Shown here: positions 27,481-35,721 of the stretch, one piece after another | Position numbering within the stretch: position 1 is the stretch's first letter | Layout: each line of letters begins with the position of its first letter | DNA from: Thermophagus sp052400625 | GTDB lineage: Bacteria > Bacteroidota > Bacteroidia > Bacteroidales > Marinilabiliaceae | Length of the DNA: 64,000 nucleotides | Strand: one strand, 5' to 3' | Assembly (NCBI GenBank): GCA_052400625.1 | Contig: JBQTGH010000002.1 | Made by a program: the position numbers and the translations under genes | The notes under the pieces: generated by a model | The model's input: only the letters and a program-made list of their open reading frames with translations | The model's database searches: none | Told to the model about the DNA's origin: nothing

Positions 27481-27563
27481 CTCGGTTTAAAATACTGTTT
27501 TGGTTAGTTTGAAATTATTTTGACAAGTTAATGATCTTGCATAAAAGATGCAACTACAGTAAT

Positions 27564-28172
27564 TTATAGGGTAATTAATATCCCTGAGGTAACAACAATT
27601 ATTCCGGTTAGATAGCCAACATATACCTGACTCGGTGAATGGGCATTTAAATAAAGTCGTGCTGTGGATATTATTCCTGAAATAATAATTATTAGCGAAA
27701 GTAAATAAAACAGGTCGAGACTTTGTCCAAACATGATTGCAATGACAAGCCCTGTTATACCACCGGCGGCGAGTGCATGAAGGCTTATCTTCCAATAGTA
27801 TGAAATGGCGGCGGCCACCATTATTGCAAAAAGAGATGCCAACTGGAATGATTCAACTAAAGTGGAAATATTTAGACGCGAAAGAATGTAGTAGCCTAAG
27901 AAATAAAAAACGGCCGAGGCCAGTGCAGGAAAAATCCGTTCTCGAGAAGTCTTCATTTCAAAACTTTTGATGAGTTTGACTTGAAGAAATAAAGGCAAAA
28001 GAGACAAGGGCAACAGGCAAGTAGAAGTAAATACTATAATATAAAGCAGTCTTTTTACCGCAAAGGGCAGAAGGGTGTGATGAGGAATGCTGTTCAGTAT
28101 GAAAAATGTTCCAAGAGTGGGCATTAGCATCGGATGAAACAAAAAGGATAATATTTTACTGAAAAGCTTCAT
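27564..28172 (-). CDS. PAP2-like integral membrane protein
   Basis: The 202-aa protein has six or more hydrophobic segments. Its C-terminal half echoes the PAP2 phosphatase pattern: KISLHALAAGGITG (motif-2-like with His) and RLYLNAHSPSQVYVGYLTG (motif-3-like with Arg and His), while the KxxxxxxRP first motif is replaced by KTSRERIFP. It may be a lipid phosphatase or a degenerate non-enzymatic relative. It stands between the PorQ-like gene and rpoN, all on the same strand. Confidence 0.65.
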   Translation of the reverse strand: MKLFSKILSFLFHPMLMPTLGTFFILNSIPHHTLLPFAVKRLLYIIVFTSTCLLPLSLLPLFLQVKLIKSFEMKTSRERIFPALASAVFYFLGYYILSRLNISTLVESFQLASLFAIMVAAAISYYWKISLHALAAGGITGLVIAIMFGQSLDLFYLLSLIIIISGIISTARLYLNAHSPSQVYVGYLTGIIVVTSGILITL

Positions 28173-28293
28173 TGGTGTAAGTTTTTCTAAATTGTTGATT
28201 GCTTTGGGTTGTCAGGTGAATATTTGAAATTTTAAAGGCAATCTAAAGAAAAAAATCCGAATCCGGATAAATAAATAATTCGGATTTTAGGTC

Positions 28294-29742
28294 TTACCAT
28301 TGTTTGCGAAGACGGGCGACAGGAATATTCAGTTGTTCCCGGTATTTAGCTACCGTACGCCGCGCGATATTATAGGATTTTTCTTGTAATATTTTTGCGA
28401 GTTTATCATCCGTCAGCGGTTTACGCTTATCCTCATTTTCAATACAATCTTGAAGTATTCTTTTTATTTCGCGGGTTGAAACTTCTTCTCCGGAATCGGT
28501 TTGCAAGCCTTCTGAGAAGAAATATTTGAGTGGGAATATTCCAAAGTGTGTTTGAATATACTTACTGTTTGAAACCCTCGAAATGGTGGAAATATCTAGG
28601 TTTGTTCTGTCAGCAATATCTTTCAGAATCATTGGTTTTAACTTGGTTTCATCACCTTCCAGAAAGTATTCTTGCTGATAGTCCAGAATGGCCTGCATTA
28701 CGGTCATAAGGGTTTGTTGGCGTTGTTTGATGGCATCAATAAACCATTTGGCCGAATCCAGTTTTTGTTTGACAAACATCAGAGCCTCTTTTTGTTCTTT
28801 GCTTTGGTTTTTTTTATTGGCCTGATAATCCTCAAACATTTCTGAATAAGTATTGCTGATTCTAAGTTCAGGTACATTACGATTATTTAGGGTCAATCTG
28901 GGTTTACCTTCTTCCATCTCAAGGATGAAGTCAGGAATAATATGCTGAACCGTTTTTGTTACCGGATTACTATATGAACTTCCCGGCTTTGGGTTGAGTT
29001 TCAGTATTTCATCCAGTATCTCTTTGAGCTCCCCCTCTTCCAGATGCATTCGTTTTTCAATCTTATCATAATGTTTACGGGTGAACTCTTCGAAATGGTT
29101 TTTTATAAGGTGATAAGCTTTCTGGATGGTGGGATTGTTCTGATCTTTTTTCTTTAACTGAAGCATTAAACATTCTCTTAAATCGCGAGCCCCAACCCCT
29201 GGAGGGTCAAAGTCATGAACAATTTCAAGGACTTCTAGTGCTTCAACCTCTTCTATTTCTATGTTTTGGGAAAAGGCTATGTCGTCAATGATTTCATCGA
29301 TCTCTCTTCTGAGATACCCGTCTTCATCAATGTTTCCAATAATATATTCTGCAATTAATGCCTGCCGGTCGTTTAGAATGCGCAAGCCCATCTGGCTGAT
29401 AAGATTCTCGTGGAAGGTAGTTCCCGAGGAAAAAGGGATGTCTTCTTGTTTATCATCCTTAGAAAAATTACGGGCACTTAGTTTGTAGGCGGGAATGTCT
29501 TCATTTTGGATGTAAGCATCGATAGACATTTCATCCTTTTCATTGTCGTTTTCCGAAACAGGTTCTTCTTCATCATCAGGATCACGAGACTCCCCTTCCA
29601 ACTCGAGCACCGGATTTTTTTCAAGTTCTTCCTTTATGCGCTGCTCGAGTTGGGTGGTTGGAATCTCCAACAATTTGATCACCTGTATTTGAAGAGGTGA
29701 AAGCTTTTGTAAAAGCTTTTGCTGTAAACTCTGTTTTAGCAT
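28294..29742 (-). CDS. rpoN: RNA polymerase sigma-54 factor
   Basis: The 482-aa protein begins with region I (KQSLQQKLLQKLSPLQIQ, Gln/Leu-rich, contacts activators), then an acidic region II (60-90), the core-binding region, and a C-terminal DNA-binding part ending in the RpoN box ARRTVAKYREQL (about 460-471). Sigma-54 needs AAA+ activators, none of which lie in this window. A TATTTTTG -7 box sits 56 bp upstream. Confidence 0.96.
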   Translation of the reverse strand: MLKQSLQQKLLQKLSPLQIQVIKLLEIPTTQLEQRIKEELEKNPVLELEGESRDPDDEEEPVSENDNEKDEMSIDAYIQNEDIPAYKLSARNFSKDDKQEDIPFSSGTTFHENLISQMGLRILNDRQALIAEYIIGNIDEDGYLRREIDEIIDDIAFSQNIEIEEVEALEVLEIVHDFDPPGVGARDLRECLMLQLKKKDQNNPTIQKAYHLIKNHFEEFTRKHYDKIEKRMHLEEGELKEILDEILKLNPKPGSSYSNPVTKTVQHIIPDFILEMEEGKPRLTLNNRNVPELRISNTYSEMFEDYQANKKNQSKEQKEALMFVKQKLDSAKWFIDAIKQRQQTLMTVMQAILDYQQEYFLEGDETKLKPMILKDIADRTNLDISTISRVSNSKYIQTHFGIFPLKYFFSEGLQTDSGEEVSTREIKRILQDCIENEDKRKPLTDDKLAKILQEKSYNIARRTVAKYREQLNIPVARLRKQW

Positions 29743-29797
29743 TCTCTTTTCCTGTTTTATTTGCGGAAGAGATGATTTTTAACCTGTCGGGTTACTA

Positions 29798-29805
29798 CAA
29801 AAATA
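29798..29805 (-). promoter_or_regulatory. -7 box (TATTTTTG) for rpoN
   Basis: Minus-strand TATTTTTG fits TAnnTTTG. The nearest TTG is 24 bp upstream, longer than the ideal spacing. Confidence 0.4.
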
Positions 29806-29933
29806 CAGTAAATTGGGTAATTCAGAAAACAACAATTTGTATTTAAACCTCTAAATGATCCTTGTTTGCTGATTTTATTCTTTGAGCCGCCCCTGTTTGT
29901 TTAAGGAACAGAGTGTTTGGCATCAGAGAATTA

Positions 29934-31373
29934 TTAAAATTCTGCATTTTTGGGCGTTCTGGGGAAAGGTATGACATCCCGAATGTTGGTCATGCCAGTT
30001 ACAAATAGCATTAACCGTTCAAAACCTAATCCAAAGCCGCTGTGAGGAACTGACCCAAATCGGCGGGTATCCAAGAACCACCACATCTCTTCTTCCGGAA
30101 TGTTCATCTCCTGCATTCTTTTGACCAACTTCTCATAATCTTCCTCTCTTTGCGACCCACCAATGATCTCGCCAATTTGAGGGAAAAGTACATCCATCGC
30201 CCGGACCGTACTGTTATCCTCGTTTAATTTCATGTAAAAGGCTTTAATCTCTTTGGGATAATCGGTAAGAATCACCGGTTTTTTAAAATGTTTTTCCACA
30301 AGGTAACGTTCATGTTCTGATTGCAAATCGGTTCCGAAACCTTGAATCGGGTATTGGAATTTTCCTTTTTTATTGGGTTTTGAATTTTCCAATATTTTAA
30401 TGGCTTCCGAGTAGGTAAGCCTGACAAAACTATTTTCCAGAACAAATCGAAGCTTTTCAATTAATTCAATGGAACGGTCAGCTTCTTTTTTATTCTTCTC
30501 TTCATCCTGTTGACGTTTGCTTAAGAACAAAAGATCATCCATACAATGATCAAGTGCGTATTGGATAAGGTATTTCAGGAATTCTTCAGCCAGATCCATA
30601 TTGTCGTTCAAGTCATAGAAGGCCATTTCTGGCTCAATCATCCAGAATTCAGACAAATGACGGGAGGTATTAGAGTTTTCAGCGCGGAAAGTTGGTCCAA
30701 AAGTGTAGATTTCTGACATGGCTAGGGCTGCCAGTTCACCTTCCAGCTGACCTGAAACGGTAAGGTTGGTTGGTTTTCCGAAGAAGTCTTTGGAATAGTC
30801 AATTTTATCTTTTTCATCCCTAGGGAGATTGTCCAGATCCAGTGTTGTTACCTGGAACATTTCGCCTGCTCCTTCTGCATCTGATCCCGTAATGATGGGC
30901 GTATGAATATTGTAAAATCCTTTTTTGTTGAAGAATTCATGAACGGCAAAGATCATGGCATGCCGCACTCTCGTGATGGCCCCAAATGTGTTGGTCCGAA
31001 ATCTGAGATGAGCAATTTCTCTCAAAAATTCCAAGGAATGTTTTTTGGGCTGTAAGGGGTATTTTTCGGGATCACAGTCGCCAAGGATTTCTATTTTCTT
31101 TGCTAATATTTCAACTTTCTGCGCGGAGCCTTGTGATTCTTGCAATTCTCCTTCAACCGATAATGCAGCCCCGGTGGTGATGCGACGAATTAAGGATTCG
31201 TCAAATTGGTTCATGTCAACCACAATTTGAAGATTATTGATCCCCGAACCGTCATTCAAGGCTACAAAATTAACCTGTTTGTTGCCTCTGCGGGTGCGCA
31301 CCCAGCCTTTGACTGTAAATGTTTTTCCAATTTCATTTGACCGTAGAAGGTCTGCAATTTTTATTCTTTGCAT
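29934..31373 (-). CDS. asnS: asparaginyl-tRNA synthetase
   Basis: The 479-aa class II synthetase has an N-terminal OB-fold anticodon-binding domain (VKGWVRTRRGNKQVNFVALN, about 20-39), a motif 2 with FRAENSNTSRHLSEFWMIEPE (split here: FRAENSNTSRHL then EFWMIEPE) and a motif 3 ending GFGLGFERLMLFVTGM. The ATG at 31373 begins MQRIKIADLL; an in-frame ATG 30 bp upstream (31403) falls on the -7 box and is unlikely. It charges tRNA-Asn. Confidence 0.95.
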   Translation of the reverse strand: MQRIKIADLLRSNEIGKTFTVKGWVRTRRGNKQVNFVALNDGSGINNLQIVVDMNQFDESLIRRITTGAALSVEGELQESQGSAQKVEILAKKIEILGDCDPEKYPLQPKKHSLEFLREIAHLRFRTNTFGAITRVRHAMIFAVHEFFNKKGFYNIHTPIITGSDAEGAGEMFQVTTLDLDNLPRDEKDKIDYSKDFFGKPTNLTVSGQLEGELAALAMSEIYTFGPTFRAENSNTSRHLSEFWMIEPEMAFYDLNDNMDLAEEFLKYLIQYALDHCMDDLLFLSKRQQDEEKNKKEADRSIELIEKLRFVLENSFVRLTYSEAIKILENSKPNKKGKFQYPIQGFGTDLQSEHERYLVEKHFKKPVILTDYPKEIKAFYMKLNEDNSTVRAMDVLFPQIGEIIGGSQREEDYEKLVKRMQEMNIPEEEMWWFLDTRRFGSVPHSGFGLGFERLMLFVTGMTNIRDVIPFPRTPKNAEF

Positions 31374-31402
31374 CAGCTTAATTATTTTAGTCCCGAAGTG
31401 CA

Positions 31403-31410
31403 CAAAATTA
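31403..31410 (-). promoter_or_regulatory. -7 box (TAATTTTG) for asnS
   Basis: TAATTTTG on the minus strand, 29 bp upstream of the ATG at 31373. It argues for that start because the longer alternative begins inside the box. Confidence 0.45.
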
Positions 31411-31759
31411 ATGATTTGTTTTTAGCCAGACCCATTTCTTGGGATTAATAATCGTTCATTGCCTTTTTAATGGGAGTAAAAAGTTTCAGGGGTTGTATGG
31501 TAAATAATGCTTTTCTGGATGATCTGAAGTGTTTTTTTGGGAAAAAACAGAGAGAATGGAAATCATTTGGAAAATAATGAAGGGAGCGGGTGGAGATGGA
31601 GTAGATTTTGTTGTTGCTCTCTTAATTTAATTGTTTAATAGATATCTTTTCTTCTTATTTTGAGGAATGCTTTGCCGTGGATGTTATAATTTTGCGATAG
31701 AGAACTGCGATATGAAGGAGATAAATTATTTCATTGGGGGGAGATGAAAAGGTTCAGAC

Positions 31760-31790
31760 TTGCCAGAAAGATAAAAAGTTACTATTTTTG
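31760..31790 (+). promoter_or_regulatory. rplU-rpmA promoter (TTG-N20-TATTTTTG)
   Basis: TTG at 31760-31762, 20 bp, TATTTTTG at 31783-31790: a full match to the Bacteroidota consensus. The leader to the rplU ATG (31875) is about 78 nt. It also rules out the longer rplU frame starting at 31734. The preceding 31404-31759 holds no supported gene. Confidence 0.85.
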
Positions 31791-31874
31791 CAACCCGAAA
31801 TATCCGAATGGGTAAAAAAGAGATTCTCGTGTGGAGATCCACCTGTCGGAGAGAACCTTAAAATTTATAGTTCG

Positions 31875-32186
31875 ATGTATGCAATTGTAGCCATTGGAGG
31901 TCAGCAATTCAAAGTAGAGAAGGACAGAAAAATCTTTGTGAATCGCCTCAATGCAGAAGAAGGATCTTCAATTGATTTCGATCAGGTGTTAATGATTGAT
32001 AATGATGGAGACGTTAAAATTGGAACACCTGTCCTTGAAGGAGCTAAAGTTACTGCTAAAGTGCTCTCTCACCTGAAAGGTGATAAAGTAATTGTTTTTA
32101 AGAAAAAACGTCGGAAAGGATACCGTAAGAAAAACGGCCATCGACAGTATTTGAGTCAGATTCAAATTGAAAACATTGAAGGTTAA
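31875..32186 (+). CDS. rplU: 50S ribosomal protein L21
   Basis: The 103-aa protein starts MYAIVAIGGQQFKVEKDRKI, the L21 signature, and contains the conserved KVIVFKKKRRKGYRKKNGHR near the C-terminus. It binds 23S rRNA in the large subunit. The in-frame extension back to 31734 is rejected because a strong promoter lies inside it. rpmA follows after 21 bp. Confidence 0.97.
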   Translation: MYAIVAIGGQQFKVEKDRKIFVNRLNAEEGSSIDFDQVLMIDNDGDVKIGTPVLEGAKVTAKVLSHLKGDKVIVFKKKRRKGYRKKNGHRQYLSQIQIENIEG

Positions 32187-32207
32187 CCACGAAAACATTA
32201 TTTAGAT

Positions 32208-32471
32208 ATGGCACATAAGAAAGGTGTAGGTAGTTCCAGAAACGGACGCGAATCAGAAAGTAAACGTTTGGGTGTCAAAATTTTTGGTGGCCAAACTGCT
32301 AAAGCCGGAAATATCATTGTTCGGCAACGTGGTACACAGCATCACCCCGGCGATAATGTCGGAATGGGAAAAGATCATACCCTTTTTGCATTGACAGATG
32401 GGAAAGTGGTCTTTCGAAAGAAAAAAAACAATCGCTCATATGTTTCGGTTGAACCTTTAGTTTCAGAATAA
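32208..32471 (+). CDS. rpmA: 50S ribosomal protein L27
   Basis: The 87-aa protein begins MAHKKGVGSSRNGRESESKR and has GGQTAKAGNIIVRQRGT, both diagnostic. The N-terminus directly starts with AHKK, so no Firmicutes-type cleaved leader is present. It lies near the peptidyl-transferase centre. It shares the rplU promoter and is followed by a terminator. Confidence 0.98.
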   Translation: MAHKKGVGSSRNGRESESKRLGVKIFGGQTAKAGNIIVRQRGTQHHPGDNVGMGKDHTLFALTDGKVVFRKKKNNRSYVSVEPLVSE

Positions 32472-32493
32472 ACTAACGGTTAAAAGATTTCTC

Positions 32494-32540
32494 AATCTCC
32501 TGTATTTGTTACTTTTGTAATAAATACAGGGGATTTTTTT
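32494..32540 (+). terminator. terminator of the rplU-rpmA operon
   Basis: AATCTCCTGTATTTGTTAC pairs with GTAATAAATACAGGGGATT with few mismatches, followed by a run of seven T. The rest of the 312-bp gap to serS holds nothing recognised. Confidence 0.88.
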
Positions 32541-32783
32541 GTTTTTATTTAAAATTAAATACAAGAATATTGACCTTTAAATAGGAGTATTTATTAAACT
32601 TGCACGATCCTACAGATCAAGAAAACTTGTAAATGTTTATTCCTCATTTAAATTTTCTAAGGCTTGCAGCGTTTGATATTCTTCTCGGAGATATATTTTA
32701 GAGTTAGTATTAAATTTGTTGCCTTTAAGGTTTAAGATGGAATGAATTATTCCCGCTTTTAATAATTAATTTATACCGAAAAT

Positions 32784-34055
32784 ATGCTTACACTTAAGTA
32801 CATTCAGGACCATCAGGACGAAGTGATAGAACGGTTGAAAATTAAGAATTTTGATGCTAAAGAGATTATTGCACAAATTGTAAGCGCTGATAATGAGCGT
32901 CGAAGCATTCAAAATGAAGCCGACAAAAAGCAAAATGAATTAAATACCTTGTCAAGGTCTATTGGACAATTATTTAAATCCGGAAAGACCGAGGAAGCCA
33001 ATGAGGCGCGTGCTAAAACCGGTGATCTTAAAAGTGAAATTCGCGACCTGAATGTTAAACTAGGTGAAGCTGAAAAGAAGATCCAGGAGTTGTTGGTATT
33101 GGTGCCTAATCTTCCTCATATTTCTGTTCCAAAGGGCAAAGGAGAGGAAGATAATGAAGTTGTACGTTCGGGTGGGGAAATGCCTGTACTGGAAGATGCT
33201 CTTCCGCACTGGGAACTGGCTTCAAAATATGACCTTATTGATTTTGAACTTGGAAATAAAATTACTGGGGCAGGGTTTCCTGTTTATAAAGGTTGGGGTG
33301 CTAAGTTGCAACGTGCGCTGATCAATTTTTTCCTGGAGGAAGCCATTGCTGCAGGTTATAACGAGGTTCAGCCCCCGTTGTTAATCAATGAGGATTCGGG
33401 GTTCGGAACCGGACAGTTGCCCGATAAAGAAGGGCAAATGTACCATGTTGGGGCAGATAATCTTTATTTGATACCTACTGCCGAAGTACCTGTGACCAAT
33501 ATTTTTCGAGATGAAATACTTGACGAGAAGGATCTTCCAATAAAACAATGTGCTTACTCTGCCTGTTTTCGGAGGGAAGCTGGATCTTGGGGAAGTCATG
33601 TGCGGGGATTGAATAGATTGCATCAGTTTGACAAAGTGGAAATTGTCCAAGTGGCGCATCCCGATCATTCTTATGAAGTGCTTGAGCAAATGATTGCCCA
33701 TGTCCAGACTTTGGTTGAGAAACTGCAATTGCCTTGGCGAATTCTTAAACTGTGTGGGGGCGATTTGAGTTTTACATCGGCTTTAACTTTTGATTTTGAA
33801 GTTTTTTCTGCAGCTCAAAAGCGATGGCTTGAAGTTAGCTCTGTCTCTAATTTTGAGTCTTATCAGGCCAACAGGTTGAAGGTGCGTTTTAAGAAGTCGG
33901 GGGAAAAGAAAACACAGCTGGCACATACCCTTAACGGCAGTGCCTTGGCTTTGCCTCGCATTGTGGCTGCCATTTTGGAAAATAATCAAACTCCTCAGGG
34001 GATAAAAGTCCCTGATGTTTTGGTGCCATTTATGGGAACCGATTTGATAAAGTAA
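32784..34055 (+). CDS. serS: seryl-tRNA synthetase
   Basis: The 423-aa class II enzyme has the N-terminal coiled-coil arm (residues 30-105, rich in Lys/Glu/Asn) that grips the long variable arm of tRNA-Ser. The catalytic core carries LIPTAEVPVTN, motif 2 (ACFRREAGSWGSHVRGLNRLHQF, quoted in parts: ACFRREAGSWG, RGLNRLHQF) and motif 3 LNGSALALPRIVAAILEN. It is the first gene of a run serS-DUF4286-ruvC. Confidence 0.96.
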   Translation: MLTLKYIQDHQDEVIERLKIKNFDAKEIIAQIVSADNERRSIQNEADKKQNELNTLSRSIGQLFKSGKTEEANEARAKTGDLKSEIRDLNVKLGEAEKKIQELLVLVPNLPHISVPKGKGEEDNEVVRSGGEMPVLEDALPHWELASKYDLIDFELGNKITGAGFPVYKGWGAKLQRALINFFLEEAIAAGYNEVQPPLLINEDSGFGTGQLPDKEGQMYHVGADNLYLIPTAEVPVTNIFRDEILDEKDLPIKQCAYSACFRREAGSWGSHVRGLNRLHQFDKVEIVQVAHPDHSYEVLEQMIAHVQTLVEKLQLPWRILKLCGGDLSFTSALTFDFEVFSAAQKRWLEVSSVSNFESYQANRLKVRFKKSGEKKTQLAHTLNGSALALPRIVAAILENNQTPQGIKVPDVLVPFMGTDLIK

Positions 34056-34092
34056 AGCTTTATTGAACGCCCTGAATCTTTAAATCAGAAAT

Positions 34093-34407
34093 ATGCAGGC
34101 TAAGGGATATATTTTTAACGTTTCGTTTTACGTTGATCCGGACCAATATTCCCGATGGAGAGATTGGCTTGATAAGGTACTTTTTCCTTTTGTGGAGAAA
34201 ATTTTACCAGGTAACCGACCTCAAGTATTTGAAGTATTGTCAGAAGGTAATCAGGGAATTATGGTGTTCTCCGTTCAGTTTCAATGTTCCGATAAGGTGC
34301 AGCTGGAACGCATTCAGGAGGAAACTTTGCCTGTGTTTGATTTATTTAAAAGAGAATTTGGTGAGCAGGTGACTCATTTTAACTCAGTTCTAAGCAGAAT
34401 CCAATAA
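34093..34407 (+). CDS. DUF4286 family protein
   Basis: A 104-aa soluble protein with alternating strand-helix pattern (GYIFNVSFYVDPDQYSRWRD, then VFEVLSEGNQGIMVFSVQF) that fits the DUF4286 ferredoxin-like family. Function is unknown. It lies 37 bp after serS and 10 bp before ruvC, and probably shares their transcript; such a position next to ruvC is familiar in Bacteroidota. Confidence 0.75.
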   Translation: MQAKGYIFNVSFYVDPDQYSRWRDWLDKVLFPFVEKILPGNRPQVFEVLSEGNQGIMVFSVQFQCSDKVQLERIQEETLPVFDLFKREFGEQVTHFNSVLSRIQ

Positions 34408-34417
34408 TCAGTTTTTT

Positions 34418-34981
34418 ATGCAGAATGCCGTAGCGGAAAGAATTATTCTTGGAATTGATCCGGGAACCACCATCATGGGCTACGGCTTAATTGAGGTCAA
34501 AGGGAATAGCCCAAAATTAATTACATTGGGGGTTTTAGAATTGTCAAAATATAATGATCATTATTTAAAACTTAGGAAAATATTCGAAAGGGTGGTGGGG
34601 TTAATTGATGCTTACCACCCTGACGAACTGGCTATTGAAGCACCATTTTATGGAAAAAATGTTCAATCCATGCTGAAATTGGGAAGAGCTCAAGGTGTGG
34701 CTATGGCTGCTGCTCTTTCGAGATCATTACCTGTCTTTGAATATGCTCCGCTTCGGATTAAACAGGCTATTACTGGCCGTGGAAACGCCTCTAAAGAACA
34801 GGTGGCTTTGTTTCTTAAGCAATACCTTAATATTGATGAAATACCGGTTCATCTCGATGCAACCGATGGGTTAGCCGCTGCTGTTTGTCACTTCTTTCAA
34901 AAGCAAAATCTCGCTAACCAGAGTAGTGGGGCAAAATCGTGGAAAGAGTTTATTCGTAAGAATCCCGGGAGAGTAAAGTAG
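34418..34981 (+). CDS. ruvC: Holliday junction resolvase RuvC
   Basis: The 187-aa endonuclease cuts four-way junctions. The RNase H-like fold is marked by IILGIDPGTTIMGYGLIE (first catalytic Asp), ELAIEAPFYGKN (Glu), and the closing HLDATDGLAAAVCH with the last acidic residues. The N-terminal six residues precede the usual start. ruvA and ruvB are not in the window. Confidence 0.96.
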   Translation: MQNAVAERIILGIDPGTTIMGYGLIEVKGNSPKLITLGVLELSKYNDHYLKLRKIFERVVGLIDAYHPDELAIEAPFYGKNVQSMLKLGRAQGVAMAAALSRSLPVFEYAPLRIKQAITGRGNASKEQVALFLKQYLNIDEIPVHLDATDGLAAAVCHFFQKQNLANQSSGAKSWKEFIRKNPGRVK

Positions 34982-35260
34982 AACTATTTATTGCTTTATA
35001 ATGGTTTTTTCCTTCCTTGATTGAGGAGGCCTCTGTTTGTATTATTGGTGGAATTATTTTCTTTATTAAAAAGGAAGAAGCTTTCCCAAAACAATGAATA
35101 TTGCGTTATTCCTAAAACCAAAACTCACTATTCAGTTCAATGTATAGGAACTTGTCGTTCTGATTTTTCTTTTGCGGCGAGATGATAAAACCGAAAAAGT
35201 CTAAAAAGGAAGTCTATTCATTTTCTTTAGGAAAGCTCCTTCGTGGAAGTTTGTTTCTTC

Positions 35261-35578
35261 TTATACTATTGCATCCAGTTTTGAAGCCAGTGTGGCTTTA
35301 GGAACTGCGCCTACTTGTTTGTCAACAACTTCACCATTTTTAAAGAATAAAATTGTTGGTATGTTCCGAATACCAAATTTAACCGAGGTATCCGGGTTGC
35401 TGTCCACATCCATTTTTGCAACAACGGCTTTGTCTTTATATTCTTCAGCCAATTCGGCAACAATAGGTCCTACCATGCGACAGGGACCACACCATTCGGC
35501 CCAAAAATCTACCAATACCGGCTTGTCTGATTTTAATACTACTTCTTCAAAATTTGAATCTGTTACTTCAATTGCCAT
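35261..35578 (-). CDS. trxA: thioredoxin
   Basis: The 105-aa protein has the active site WAEWCGPCRMVGP (WCGPC) and the cis-Pro segment IRNIPTILFF, typical lengths and order. It reduces protein disulfides in the cytoplasm. No signal peptide is present. It lies 143 bp downstream of dnaE on the same strand. Confidence 0.96.
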   Translation of the reverse strand: MAIEVTDSNFEEVVLKSDKPVLVDFWAEWCGPCRMVGPIVAELAEEYKDKAVVAKMDVDSNPDTSVKFGIRNIPTILFFKNGEVVDKQVGAVPKATLASKLDAIV

Positions 35579-35688
35579 AATTTCAATGATTTATAAAATT
35601 TCAATAATTTAATTTTAACGTACTCTTAAAAAAGCTTCTTGTTTGATGCGTAATCATTTCTTACAAACATCTCTGGTTTGAGCTTGTT

Positions 35689-35696
35689 CAAAGATA
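35689..35696 (-). promoter_or_regulatory. -7 box (TATCTTTG) for trxA
   Basis: Minus-strand TATCTTTG about 110 bp upstream of the thioredoxin ATG, just beyond the dnaE stop. No TTG at the proper distance. Confidence 0.35.
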
Positions 35697-35721
35697 GATA
35701 TTTTTTTTACAACCTGTTTTT

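Noticed and set aside
32509..32519. TACTTTTG box downstream of rpmA
   Set aside because: It is in the loop and arm of the rpmA terminator hairpin, so a chance match rather than the serS promoter.
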